DNA from: Spongiactinospora sp. TRM90649
Lineage (GTDB): Bacteria > Actinomycetota > Actinomycetes > Streptosporangiales > Streptosporangiaceae
Length of the DNA stretch: 64,000 nt
Direction of reading: 5' to 3'
Assembly (NCBI RefSeq): GCF_029382225.1
Contig: NZ_JARLTC010000004.1
Location: forward strand, 34,268-98,267
Positions 19,575 to 27,192 of the stretch are shown piece after piece. The position numbers and the translations under genes are program-made. Below the pieces are notes generated by a model. That model was not told the origin of the DNA, did no database searches, and was given only the letters and a program-made list of their open reading frames with translations. Within the stretch, counting starts at the first letter, position 1. Each line of letters opens with the position of its first letter.

Positions 19575-19699
19575 GTGTCATCCCCTCCGCTTTTGCCGTG
19601 AATCGGGGACGAGCTTACCGATGTCATCTAAGAGCCAGCTCAAAATAGGGTAACGAAGGTCAACAGACCCCACTTTTCCCGATAACCGGCGATGATCTG

Positions 19700-20242
19700 T
19701 TACTCGGCGGCCATGGACGAGGGCGGGGTGTCATCGATCTCGAAGAAACTGGGGAACTCGGTGCGGCCCGCCAGCCGCAGGGTGCGGGCCAGCCACCGGC
19801 GCTGGGCCGTCCGCGTGACGCCCGCCGCGTTGTTGTAGAACCGGCGCGCGTAGACGACCTTGGCCACCGCCTCGTCCAGCTCCTCCAGCAGCACGACGCC
19901 CCCGGCGCTCTCGCCCAGCTTCTCCCTGAAGCGCTCCTGGTCCACCGCCGCGCGCAGGGTACCGGACAGGTCGCTCTCGGCGTGCTCGCGCTCCTCGGGG
20001 CCCGCCGTGCGGGCCTCGTGCGCCGCCGAGGCGAGCACCAGGGAGGTGGCCGGGTCGAGGAGCCGCGAGGCGGCCAGCTCCAGGCAGACCGCGGCGCGGC
20101 GCACCAGGGCCGCGTCGAGCGCCTCCCAGGCCAGTTCCAGGCGGATGTGCAGGCGGTCCAGGCGACCCGCCCGCCAGGAGATGTAGACGCCGGTGAGCAC
20201 GAGCAGGACACCGGCGATCAGGACGACGATCGTGCTGGTCAT
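19700..20242 (-). CDS. Single-pass membrane protein of unknown function next to pimA
   Basis: The 180-residue product has one N-terminal helix (TIVVLIAGVLLVLTGVYIS) and then an amphipathic helical body. A segment VYARRFYNNAAGVTRT is reminiscent of LemA-type proteins, but I do not claim membership. It overlaps the pimA stop by ATGA, so it is translationally coupled to phosphatidylinositol mannoside synthesis. A homologue at this position is common in actinobacteria. A membrane-associated helper role is only an inference. Confidence 0.8.
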   Translation of the reverse strand: MTSTIVVLIAGVLLVLTGVYISWRAGRLDRLHIRLELAWEALDAALVRRAAVCLELAASRLLDPATSLVLASAAHEARTAGPEEREHAESDLSGTLRAAVDQERFREKLGESAGGVVLLEELDEAVAKVVYARRFYNNAAGVTRTAQRRWLARTLRLAGRTEFPSFFEIDDTPPSSMAAE

Positions 20243-21378
20243 GAGGCGCTCGACCGGTCCTCTTCGACGCCGGGCTGATGCTGGGTGACCGTCTCGTACA
20301 CCCGGACCACGTCACGGGCCACCGTGGACCAGTCGTACTTGCGCACCGCGCGCCGCGCCTCGTCGGACAGGCGCGTCCTGCGCTCGGGGTCGTCGAGCAG
20401 CCGCCCCGCCTCCTCCGCCAGCGAGCGCGCGTCGCCGTTGGTGAACAGCGCGCCCGCCTCGCCCTCGCCGAGCACGCGGCGGAAGGCGGGGATGTCGCTG
20501 GCCAGCACCGTGGCCCCGGCCGACATGGCCTCGGCCAGGACGATGCCGAAGCTCTCGCCCCCGGTGTTGGGCGCGCAGAAGACGTCGACCGAGTGGTAGG
20601 CGCGCACCTTCTCCTCCTCGCTGACCATGCCGAGCAGGGTGACCCGGTCGTGCAGCCCGGCGGGCACCCGCTGGTAGACGTCGCCCGCGTCGCCGGGACC
20701 GGCGATCAGCAGGCGCAGCCCCGGACGGCTCGGGGCCAGCAGGGCGAACGCCTCCAGCAGGATCGGCAGGCCCTTGCGCGGCTCGTCCATCCGGCCGAGG
20801 AAGCCCAGCGTGTCACCGTCCGGACCCCAGCCAGGCAGGGGCTCCCCCTCGGTGTAGCGGCTCACCGTCACGCCATTGGGGATCAGCACCGTGTCGCCGC
20901 CGAACTGCTCGACCAGGCTCTTGCGCGCGGCGTCGGAGACCGCGATGCGCCCGCTCAGCTTCTCCAGTGCGCTGCGCAGCATCGGCTCGGCCACCGCGAT
21001 CGCCCGCGAGCGGACCCACGAGGCGTGGAACGTGGCCACGATCGGGCCCTTGGCCGCCCAGCAGGCCAGCACGCCCAGGCTGGGCACCAGCGGCTCGTGG
21101 ATGTGCAGCACGTCGAAGCCGCCCTCGCGGACCCAGCGCCGCACGCGGGCGGCCGACAGGAACCCGAAGGCCATCCGCGCCACCGACCCGTTGTAGGGCA
21201 CCGGCATCGCGCGGCCCGCCGAGACCACGTAGGGCGGCAGGTCGGCGTCGTCGGAGGCGGGCGCGATCACCGAGACGTGGTGGCCGTCGGCCATCAGCGC
21301 CTCCGCGAGGTCGCGGATGTGCGCCATCACCCCGCCGGGGACGTCCCACGCGTAGGGACAGACCAGGCCGATCCTCAT
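20239..21378 (-). CDS. pimA: Phosphatidylinositol alpha-mannosyltransferase PimA
   Basis: PimA transfers the first mannose from GDP-mannose to phosphatidylinositol on the inner membrane face. The 379-residue GT4 (GT-B fold) protein starts MRIGLVCPYAWDVPGGVMAH, as in mycobacterial PimA. It has HIHEPLVPSLG, the region GRMDEPRKGLPILLEAF and the C-terminal donor site FCAPNTGGESFGIVLAEAMS with the EX7E motif. The gene order pgsA-acyltransferase-pimA supports the assignment. Confidence 0.95.
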   Translation of the reverse strand: MRIGLVCPYAWDVPGGVMAHIRDLAEALMADGHHVSVIAPASDDADLPPYVVSAGRAMPVPYNGSVARMAFGFLSAARVRRWVREGGFDVLHIHEPLVPSLGVLACWAAKGPIVATFHASWVRSRAIAVAEPMLRSALEKLSGRIAVSDAARKSLVEQFGGDTVLIPNGVTVSRYTEGEPLPGWGPDGDTLGFLGRMDEPRKGLPILLEAFALLAPSRPGLRLLIAGPGDAGDVYQRVPAGLHDRVTLLGMVSEEEKVRAYHSVDVFCAPNTGGESFGIVLAEAMSAGATVLASDIPAFRRVLGEGEAGALFTNGDARSLAEEAGRLLDDPERRTRLSDEARRAVRKYDWSTVARDVVRVYETVTQHQPGVEEDRSSAS

Positions 21379-21384
21379 GTTCGG

Positions 21385-22323
21385 TCATCCACGCCGGGGC
21401 TCCAGGTCGTCCAGCCACAGCCGCTGCAGCATGTGCCAGTCCTGCGGATGCTCGGCGATGCCCTTCTCGAAGACGTCCATCAGTCCCTGCGCGACGACGG
21501 CGATCTTCTCCTGGCGGGTGCCCTCCTCCGGGACCGGGATCTCCGGATGGATGTGGATCCCCCAGTCGTCGCCCTCGAACCACAGGATCACCGGCAGCAG
21601 GGCGCATCGGGTCTGTACGGCGAGCAGCGGCGGCCCCGCGGGCACCCGGGTGCGCGCCCCGTAGAAGTCGACCTCGATCCCCTTGGCCGTGAGGTCGCGC
21701 TCGGCGGGCAGGCACACCACCCCGCCCTTGCGCACCCGCTGCGCCAGCGTGGCGTAGCTGAGGCCGTCGCCGCCGGTCAGCGGCAGCACCTCCATGCCCA
21801 GGCCCTCGCGGAAGCTCACGTAACGGCGGTACAGCGACTCGGGCCGCAGGCGCTCCGCGACGGTCGTGAACGGGTGCCCGACACCGGCCAGCCACGCGCC
21901 CGCCTGGTCCCAGTTGCCCATGTGCGGCAGCGCCAGCACCGCGCCGCGACCGGCCTTGACCGCCTCCTGGACGTGCTCCAGGCCGATCGTGTGGCTGCGG
22001 GCGACGACCTCGTCGCGGTCCATCGCGGGCAGCCGGAAGACCTCGTGGAAGTAGCGCAGGTAGGAGCGCATCCCGGCTTTGCTCAACTCGCGCATCTCGG
22101 GGCTGTCGGCGCGCAGGCCGGTCACCCTGGCCAGGTTGGACTCCAGGCGGCGCACGCCCTTGCCCCGGCGGCGCCACACCTGGTCGGCGGCCACACGGAA
22201 GGCGGCGGCCGTCAGCCTCTCGGGCAGCCGGGGGACCACGGCCCACCCGGCGGCGAACCCGGCGGACACAAGGCGCTGGGCCGTCGTCGGCTTGTCAGGC
22301 TTGGCGGTCATCGGTGCGGTCAT
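21385..22323 (-). CDS. patA: Phosphatidylinositol mannoside acyltransferase
   Basis: This 312-residue member of the HtrB/LpxL-type acyltransferase family acylates the mannose of PIM1. The catalytic HX4D motif is seen in LALPHMGNWDQAGAW. Other signatures are RRYVSFREGLGMEVLPL and GVVCLPAERDLTAKGIEVDF. The start is ATG 22323 or 22311, and both overlap the end of pgsA. It ends six bases before pimA. The symbol follows the mycobacterial enzyme and rests on family and order. Confidence 0.9.
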   Translation of the reverse strand: MTAPMTAKPDKPTTAQRLVSAGFAAGWAVVPRLPERLTAAAFRVAADQVWRRRGKGVRRLESNLARVTGLRADSPEMRELSKAGMRSYLRYFHEVFRLPAMDRDEVVARSHTIGLEHVQEAVKAGRGAVLALPHMGNWDQAGAWLAGVGHPFTTVAERLRPESLYRRYVSFREGLGMEVLPLTGGDGLSYATLAQRVRKGGVVCLPAERDLTAKGIEVDFYGARTRVPAGPPLLAVQTRCALLPVILWFEGDDWGIHIHPEIPVPEEGTRQEKIAVVAQGLMDVFEKGIAEHPQDWHMLQRLWLDDLEPRRG

Positions 22324-22978
22324 CGGTCTCCCGGTCGGGGGCTGGGCCCGCGGGCACGGCCGCGGCGCCGATCTGGCGGTGGACGTGCAGCACGCGCTGC
22401 CCGACGGTCACCACGCTGGCCACCGCGAGCAGCCAAAGTCCCACGCCCAGAATGTACGGTACGCCGAACCCGTCGAGTCCCGCCGCGACCAGCACGATCA
22501 GCAGCCGCTCCGGCCGCTCCACCAGCCCGACGTCGCAGGTCAGGCCCAGGCCCTCGGCGCGGGCCTTGGCGTAGGACACCAGCGCGCCCGCGACCAGGCA
22601 GAACAGCGCCACGCCCGCCAGGACGAGCTGGTCGTCGAGCACGAACCAGAAGAGCAGGCCCGCGAAGATCGAGGCGTCGCCCAGCCGGTCGAGGGTGGAG
22701 TCGAGGAAGGCGCCCCAGGTGCCCCCGGTGCCGGTCAGCCTCGCCAGCACGCCGTCGAGCAGGTCGGCGAGCACGAAGAAGGTGATCACCAGCGTGCCTG
22801 CGAGGAGCTGGCCGCGCGGGAAGAAGAACAGTGCCGCCGCCGCCGTGCCGAGGGTGCCGATGACGGTCACCGTGTTCGGGCTGACCCCATGACGGGCCAG
22901 CGCCCTGCCCAGCGGGGTCAGGACTCGGGTGACGGCGGGACGCAGGAGTTTCAGCATCGCGGTCCGATCGTAGGACAC
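22295..22978 (-). CDS. pgsA: Phosphatidylinositol phosphate synthase (CDP-alcohol phosphatidyltransferase)
   Basis: The enzyme joins CDP-diacylglycerol and inositol 1-phosphate to give phosphatidylinositol phosphate. The 227-residue membrane protein has about six helices and the full CDP-alcohol motif DxxDGxxARx8Gx3Dx3D, beginning DLLDGVLARLTGTGG and ending FLDSTLDRLGD. The in-frame ATG giving MLKLLRPAVTRVL is an alternative start. The linkage to patA and pimA indicates the inositol rather than the glycerol substrate. Confidence 0.92.
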   Translation of the reverse strand: MSYDRTAMLKLLRPAVTRVLTPLGRALARHGVSPNTVTVIGTLGTAAAALFFFPRGQLLAGTLVITFFVLADLLDGVLARLTGTGGTWGAFLDSTLDRLGDASIFAGLLFWFVLDDQLVLAGVALFCLVAGALVSYAKARAEGLGLTCDVGLVERPERLLIVLVAAGLDGFGVPYILGVGLWLLAVASVVTVGQRVLHVHRQIGAAAVPAGPAPDRETDDRTDDRQA

Positions 22979-23184
22979 CCGTGGAGAGGACCGCCCTGGA
23001 ACGTGTGCGAGCCGAGCACTTTACCCTCTCCCCCTTGTGAGATTCGCCACATCGGGTGTTTGGTGAACACACCGCGTCTTGTCGGTGACCCCGCAAGCTC
23101 GGCACAACGGCACGCGTCAGGACACGGTGGCGGAGCCGACCGCGGCCGTGCGCCGTGGGTGGACGAGACGACGCTGGAGGCGAC

Positions 23185-25314
23185 ATGGCTGACAAGACGG
23201 CCGGCGCGACCACGGGAGCCGCGGGCAGGGCACCGGCGGCCGACCTGCCTGACCTGGTGAGAAACGTGGTGCTGGTCGGCCATTCGGGAGCGGGGAAGAC
23301 CACCCTGACCGAATCCCTGCTGGCCGCTACGGGCACCGTACAGCGCGCCGGGCGTGTGGAGGACGGCACCACCGTCAGCGACTTCGACGAGGTCGAGGTG
23401 CGCCAGCAGCGCTCGGTCAACCTGACCCTGGCCCCGCTCGTGCACAACGGAATCAAGATCAACCTGCTGGACACCCCCGGCTACGCCGACTTCGTGGGCG
23501 ACCTGCGGGCCGGGCTGCGCGCCGCCGACGCCGCGCTGTTCGTGGTCTCCGCCGCCGAGGGCGTGGACGGCCTCACCAAGATGCTCTGGGAGGAGTGCGC
23601 GTCGGTCGGCATGCCCAGGGCCGTGGTGATCACCAAGATCGACCACCAGCGGGCCGACTTCGACGAGGTGCTCACCTCCTGCCAGGACGCTTTCGGCGAC
23701 GGCGTGGCGCCGCTTTACCTGCCGCACGACGGCGGCCTGGTCGGCCTGCTGTCACAGCGCTTCTTCGACTACTCGGGCGGCCGGCGCACCGAGCGCGACC
23801 CCGAGGGCGACCTCCTGGACACGATCGAGCAGTACCGAGGCATGCTCATCGAGGGGATCATCCAGGAGTCCGAGGACGAATCGCTGATGGACCGCTACCT
23901 GTCGGGCGAGGAGATCGACGCCAAGGTCCTGGTCGACGACCTGGAGAAGGCGGTGGCCAGGGGCGGCTTCTATCCCGTGCTCCCCACCGGCGCCGGCATC
24001 GGCTCCATCGAGGTGCTGGAGCTCATCACCCAGGGCTTCCCCTCCCCGCTCGAACACCCGCTGCCCGAGATCACCACGATCGACGGCCGGCCGGTCGCCG
24101 ACGTCTCGTGTGACCCCGCCGGCCCGCTGGTCGCCGAGGTGGTCAAGACCACCAGCGACCCCTACGTGGGCCGGATCAGCCTGGTGCGGGTCTTCTCCGG
24201 CACGCTGCGGCCCGACATGACCGTGCACGTGTCAGGCCACGGGCTGGCCGACCGCGGCCACGAGGACCACGACGTGGACGAGCGGATCGGCACGCTGTCC
24301 TCGCCGCTCGGCAAGACCCAGCGGCCCGCGGCCAAGTGCGTCGCGGGCGACATCGTCGCCGTGGCCAAGCTGTCGCGCGCCGAGACCGGCGACACGCTGT
24401 CCGACAAGGACCGGCCGCTGCTGATGAAGGCGTGGACCATGCCCGACCCGCTGCTGCCGGTGGCCATCCGCGCCAAGTCCAAGGCCGACGAGGACAAGCT
24501 CGGCCAGGCCCTGGGACGGCTGGTCGCCGAAGACCCCACGGTCCGGCTGGAGAACAACGCCGAGACCCGCCAGCTCGTGCTGTGGTGCATGGGCGAGGCG
24601 CACGCCGACGTCCTGCTCGACCGCCTGGCCAAGCGCTACGGCGTGGAGGTGGAGCGGGTCGATCTGCGGGTGCCGCTGCGCGAGACCTTCGGCGGCAAGT
24701 GCCAGGCCATGGGCCGCAACGTCAAGCAGACCGGCGGGCACGGGCAGTACGCCATCTGCCATCTGGAGGTCGAGCCGCTGCCGTCCGGCGGCGGGTTCGA
24801 GTTCGTGGACAAGATCGTCGGCGGGGTCGTGCCCCGCCAGTTCATCCCGTCGGTGGAGAAGGGGGTGCGCGCCCAGATGGAGCGGGGCGTGCTCGCCGGA
24901 TACCCGATGGTCGACGTCCGGGTCACGCTCTACGACGGCAAGGCGCACTCGGTCGACTCCTCCGACATGGCCTTCCAGATCGCCGGGTCGCTGGCGCTGA
25001 AGGAGGCCGCGAGCAAGGTGGCCACGCTGCTGCTGGAACCGGTGGACGAACTCGCGGTGCTGGTCGGCGACGACTACGTGGGTTCCGTGATGTCGGACCT
25101 CTCCTCGCGGCGCGGCCGGGTGCTCGGCACCGAGCCCGTCGGCACCGGCCGTACGCTCGTCCGGGCCGAGGTGCCCGAACTGGAGATCACCCGATACGCG
25201 ATCGACCTGCGCTCGATGTCGCACGGCACGGGCACCTTCCACCGCGCCTTCCTGCGCTACGAGCCGCTGCCGTCGCACCTGGCCGGCAAGGTCGCCGCCC
25301 ACAACGACGCCTGA
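23185..25314 (+). CDS. Elongation factor G-like GTPase (EF-G2 type)
   Basis: The 709-residue protein starts at ATG 23185 with CTGGAGG just before it. It has the EF-G domain order. The G-domain carries P-loop GHSGAGKTTLTE, G3 DTPGYADF and a G4 motif TKID in place of NKxD. Domain II, domain III (AKSKADEDKLGQALGRL, CMGEAHADVLLDRL), domain IV (GGHGQYAICHLEVEPL) and domain V follow. It belongs to the second EF-G lineage found in actinobacteria beside canonical FusA; such paralogues bind GTP but often do not substitute in translocation. It stands in its own plus-strand unit with a terminator. Confidence 0.88.
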   Translation: MADKTAGATTGAAGRAPAADLPDLVRNVVLVGHSGAGKTTLTESLLAATGTVQRAGRVEDGTTVSDFDEVEVRQQRSVNLTLAPLVHNGIKINLLDTPGYADFVGDLRAGLRAADAALFVVSAAEGVDGLTKMLWEECASVGMPRAVVITKIDHQRADFDEVLTSCQDAFGDGVAPLYLPHDGGLVGLLSQRFFDYSGGRRTERDPEGDLLDTIEQYRGMLIEGIIQESEDESLMDRYLSGEEIDAKVLVDDLEKAVARGGFYPVLPTGAGIGSIEVLELITQGFPSPLEHPLPEITTIDGRPVADVSCDPAGPLVAEVVKTTSDPYVGRISLVRVFSGTLRPDMTVHVSGHGLADRGHEDHDVDERIGTLSSPLGKTQRPAAKCVAGDIVAVAKLSRAETGDTLSDKDRPLLMKAWTMPDPLLPVAIRAKSKADEDKLGQALGRLVAEDPTVRLENNAETRQLVLWCMGEAHADVLLDRLAKRYGVEVERVDLRVPLRETFGGKCQAMGRNVKQTGGHGQYAICHLEVEPLPSGGGFEFVDKIVGGVVPRQFIPSVEKGVRAQMERGVLAGYPMVDVRVTLYDGKAHSVDSSDMAFQIAGSLALKEAASKVATLLLEPVDELAVLVGDDYVGSVMSDLSSRRGRVLGTEPVGTGRTLVRAEVPELEITRYAIDLRSMSHGTGTFHRAFLRYEPLPSHLAGKVAAHNDA

Positions 25315-25328
25315 GACCGGCCTCTGGC

Positions 25329-25353
25329 GGGCGGCGTCCCCCGGACGCCGCCC
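25329..25353 (+). terminator. Terminator after the EF-G2 gene
   Basis: An 11-bp perfect stem (GGGCGGCGTCC with its complement) and a three-base loop begin 14 bases past the stop codon. Confidence 0.75.
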
Positions 25354-25441
25354 CTCAGGGGCCCTTCATCACGCAAGCATCACGAAACGATTTCTGTTTT
25401 CCGGTCAGAGCATGCCGCCCGCGATGTAAGACTGAGGAACC

Positions 25442-27064
25442 ATGCGCACCGGTAACCAGGAGACGAGCGCCATGCGAAAGGCGCTGCTCGCGGCCGCGGC
25501 CATCGCCGTGGCGGCGACCGCCACCGCCTACGTGTTCGGCCCCGACGCCGAGGCCGACCAGCGCAAGCCGCGGACGGGCCAGGCCCGGAGCGCCGCCGAG
25601 CCCGGTAAGGCCGGGCAGGAGACACGGCCGCTCAGCACCGCGAGCGGCGCGCCCGTTTGCGAGGTCGATCCCGCCTATCCCAAGCGCCAGATGCGCGGCC
25701 TGTGGATCGCCACCGTCAACAACCTCGACTGGCCATCCAAGGCGACCCTCTCGCCGCAGCGGCAGCGCGCGGAGTACACACGCATCCTCGACGCCGCGGC
25801 CAAGCGCCGGTTCAACGCGGTGTTCGTGCAGGTGCGCCCCGCCTCCGACGCCATCTACAAGTCGCCCTACGAGCCGTGGTCGAAGTTCCTGACCGGCACC
25901 GAGGGCAAGGACCCCGGCTGGGACCCGCTGCCCTTCCTGATCAGCGAGGCGCACAAGCGCGGCCTGGAGTTCCACGCCTGGTTCAACCCCTACCGCGCCG
26001 CCTACGACGGCGACGCGAGCAAGCTGCCCGCCTCGCACCCCGCCAGGCGGCATCCCGACTGGGTGGTCAAGTACGACAACCGCCTGTACTACAACCCGGG
26101 CCTGCCGCAGGTGCGCGAACACGTGGTCAAGGTGGTGAAGGACGTCGTCAAGCGCTACGACGTGGACGGCGCGCACTTCGACGACTACTTCTACCCCTAT
26201 CCCGGCCAGGGCGGCCGGTTCGCCGACCAGGCCGCCTTCCGCGAGTACGGCGGCGGCAAGAGCCTGGCCGCCTGGCGGCGCGACAACGTCAACAAGCTGG
26301 TCGCCGAGGTGGACGAGGCCGTCCACGAGACCCGGCCCGAGGTGAAGTTCGGCATCAGCCCGTTCGGCATCTGGCGCAACAAGTCGCAAGACCCCACCGG
26401 CTCGCGCACCAACGGCATGTCGGCCTACGACCAGATCTACGCCGACTCGCGCCACTGGATCAAGAAGGGCACCGTCGACTACATCATCCCGCAGCTCTAC
26501 TGGCCGCGCGGCCAGGCCAACGCCGACTACTCGGTGCTCGCCCCGTGGTGGGCCAACGAGGTCAAGGGCACCGGGGTGCAGCTCTACATCGGCCAGGCCC
26601 TCTACCAGGTCGGCACCGCGGGCCCCTGGCGCAAGCCCGGCGAACTGCCCGCCCACCTCACGCTCAACGAGGGGCTGAAGCAGATCCGCGGCGACGTCTA
26701 CTTCAGCGCCAAGTCGCTGCTCGCCAACCCGCTCGGCGTGGTCGACCGCCTGGTCAAGGAGCACTACAAGCGGCCCGCGCTGCTGCCGCTGATCAAGGAC
26801 CTCGGCGGCCAGGCCCCGCCCAAGCCGGCCGACCTGCGCGTCTCCGGGGGCACGCTGACCTGGAAGGCGTCCGAGGGCGCCCGCTCCTACGCGGTGTACC
26901 GCGTGGACGGCGAGCCCGGCCGCTGCGCCACCGCCGACGCCCGCAACCTGGTCGCCGTAGTCTCCGGCGGGCAGAGCGTCGCCGCGGCCAAGCCGGGCAC
27001 CTATCTGGTCACCGCCCTCGACCGCCTGAACAACGAATCGGCGGCGGCCCGGATCAAGATCTGA
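25442..27064 (+). CDS. Secreted glycoside hydrolase-like family 10 (DUF187/YngK-type) protein
   Basis: The 540-residue product carries a signal-like helix at MRKALLAAAAIAVAATATAY. The first ATG (25442, GAGGA upstream) and an in-frame ATG at 25472 (also with GGAG upstream) are both possible starts. The GHL10 barrel follows: RQMRGLWIATVNNLDWPS, RFNAVFVQVRPASDAIYKS, LEFHAWFNPYRA, DGAHFDDYFYPYP, KFGISPFGIWRN and DYIIPQLYWPRG. A short beta-rich module at the C-terminus resembles fibronectin III. Family members are thought to act on glycans; a role in cell-wall sugar cleavage is an inference. Confidence 0.85.
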   Translation: MRTGNQETSAMRKALLAAAAIAVAATATAYVFGPDAEADQRKPRTGQARSAAEPGKAGQETRPLSTASGAPVCEVDPAYPKRQMRGLWIATVNNLDWPSKATLSPQRQRAEYTRILDAAAKRRFNAVFVQVRPASDAIYKSPYEPWSKFLTGTEGKDPGWDPLPFLISEAHKRGLEFHAWFNPYRAAYDGDASKLPASHPARRHPDWVVKYDNRLYYNPGLPQVREHVVKVVKDVVKRYDVDGAHFDDYFYPYPGQGGRFADQAAFREYGGGKSLAAWRRDNVNKLVAEVDEAVHETRPEVKFGISPFGIWRNKSQDPTGSRTNGMSAYDQIYADSRHWIKKGTVDYIIPQLYWPRGQANADYSVLAPWWANEVKGTGVQLYIGQALYQVGTAGPWRKPGELPAHLTLNEGLKQIRGDVYFSAKSLLANPLGVVDRLVKEHYKRPALLPLIKDLGGQAPPKPADLRVSGGTLTWKASEGARSYAVYRVDGEPGRCATADARNLVAVVSGGQSVAAAKPGTYLVTALDRLNNESAAARIKI

Positions 27065-27192
27065 CCCGGCTCCGTCCCGGAATCTCGCGAATCCTGGACG
27101 CGCGGCCCCCGGCTCCCCTACGGTGCCCGTCAGCGTCAGGGTGCCGTGGGGCGGGCCCCGGCAGGCGTACAGAGGGTCAGGGGGAAATTCTG

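Noticed and set aside
23056..23070. GTGTT-TGGTG-AACAC inverted repeat upstream of the EF-G2 gene
   Set aside because: Only five paired bases with no second copy or linked regulator, so I do not call it an operator.
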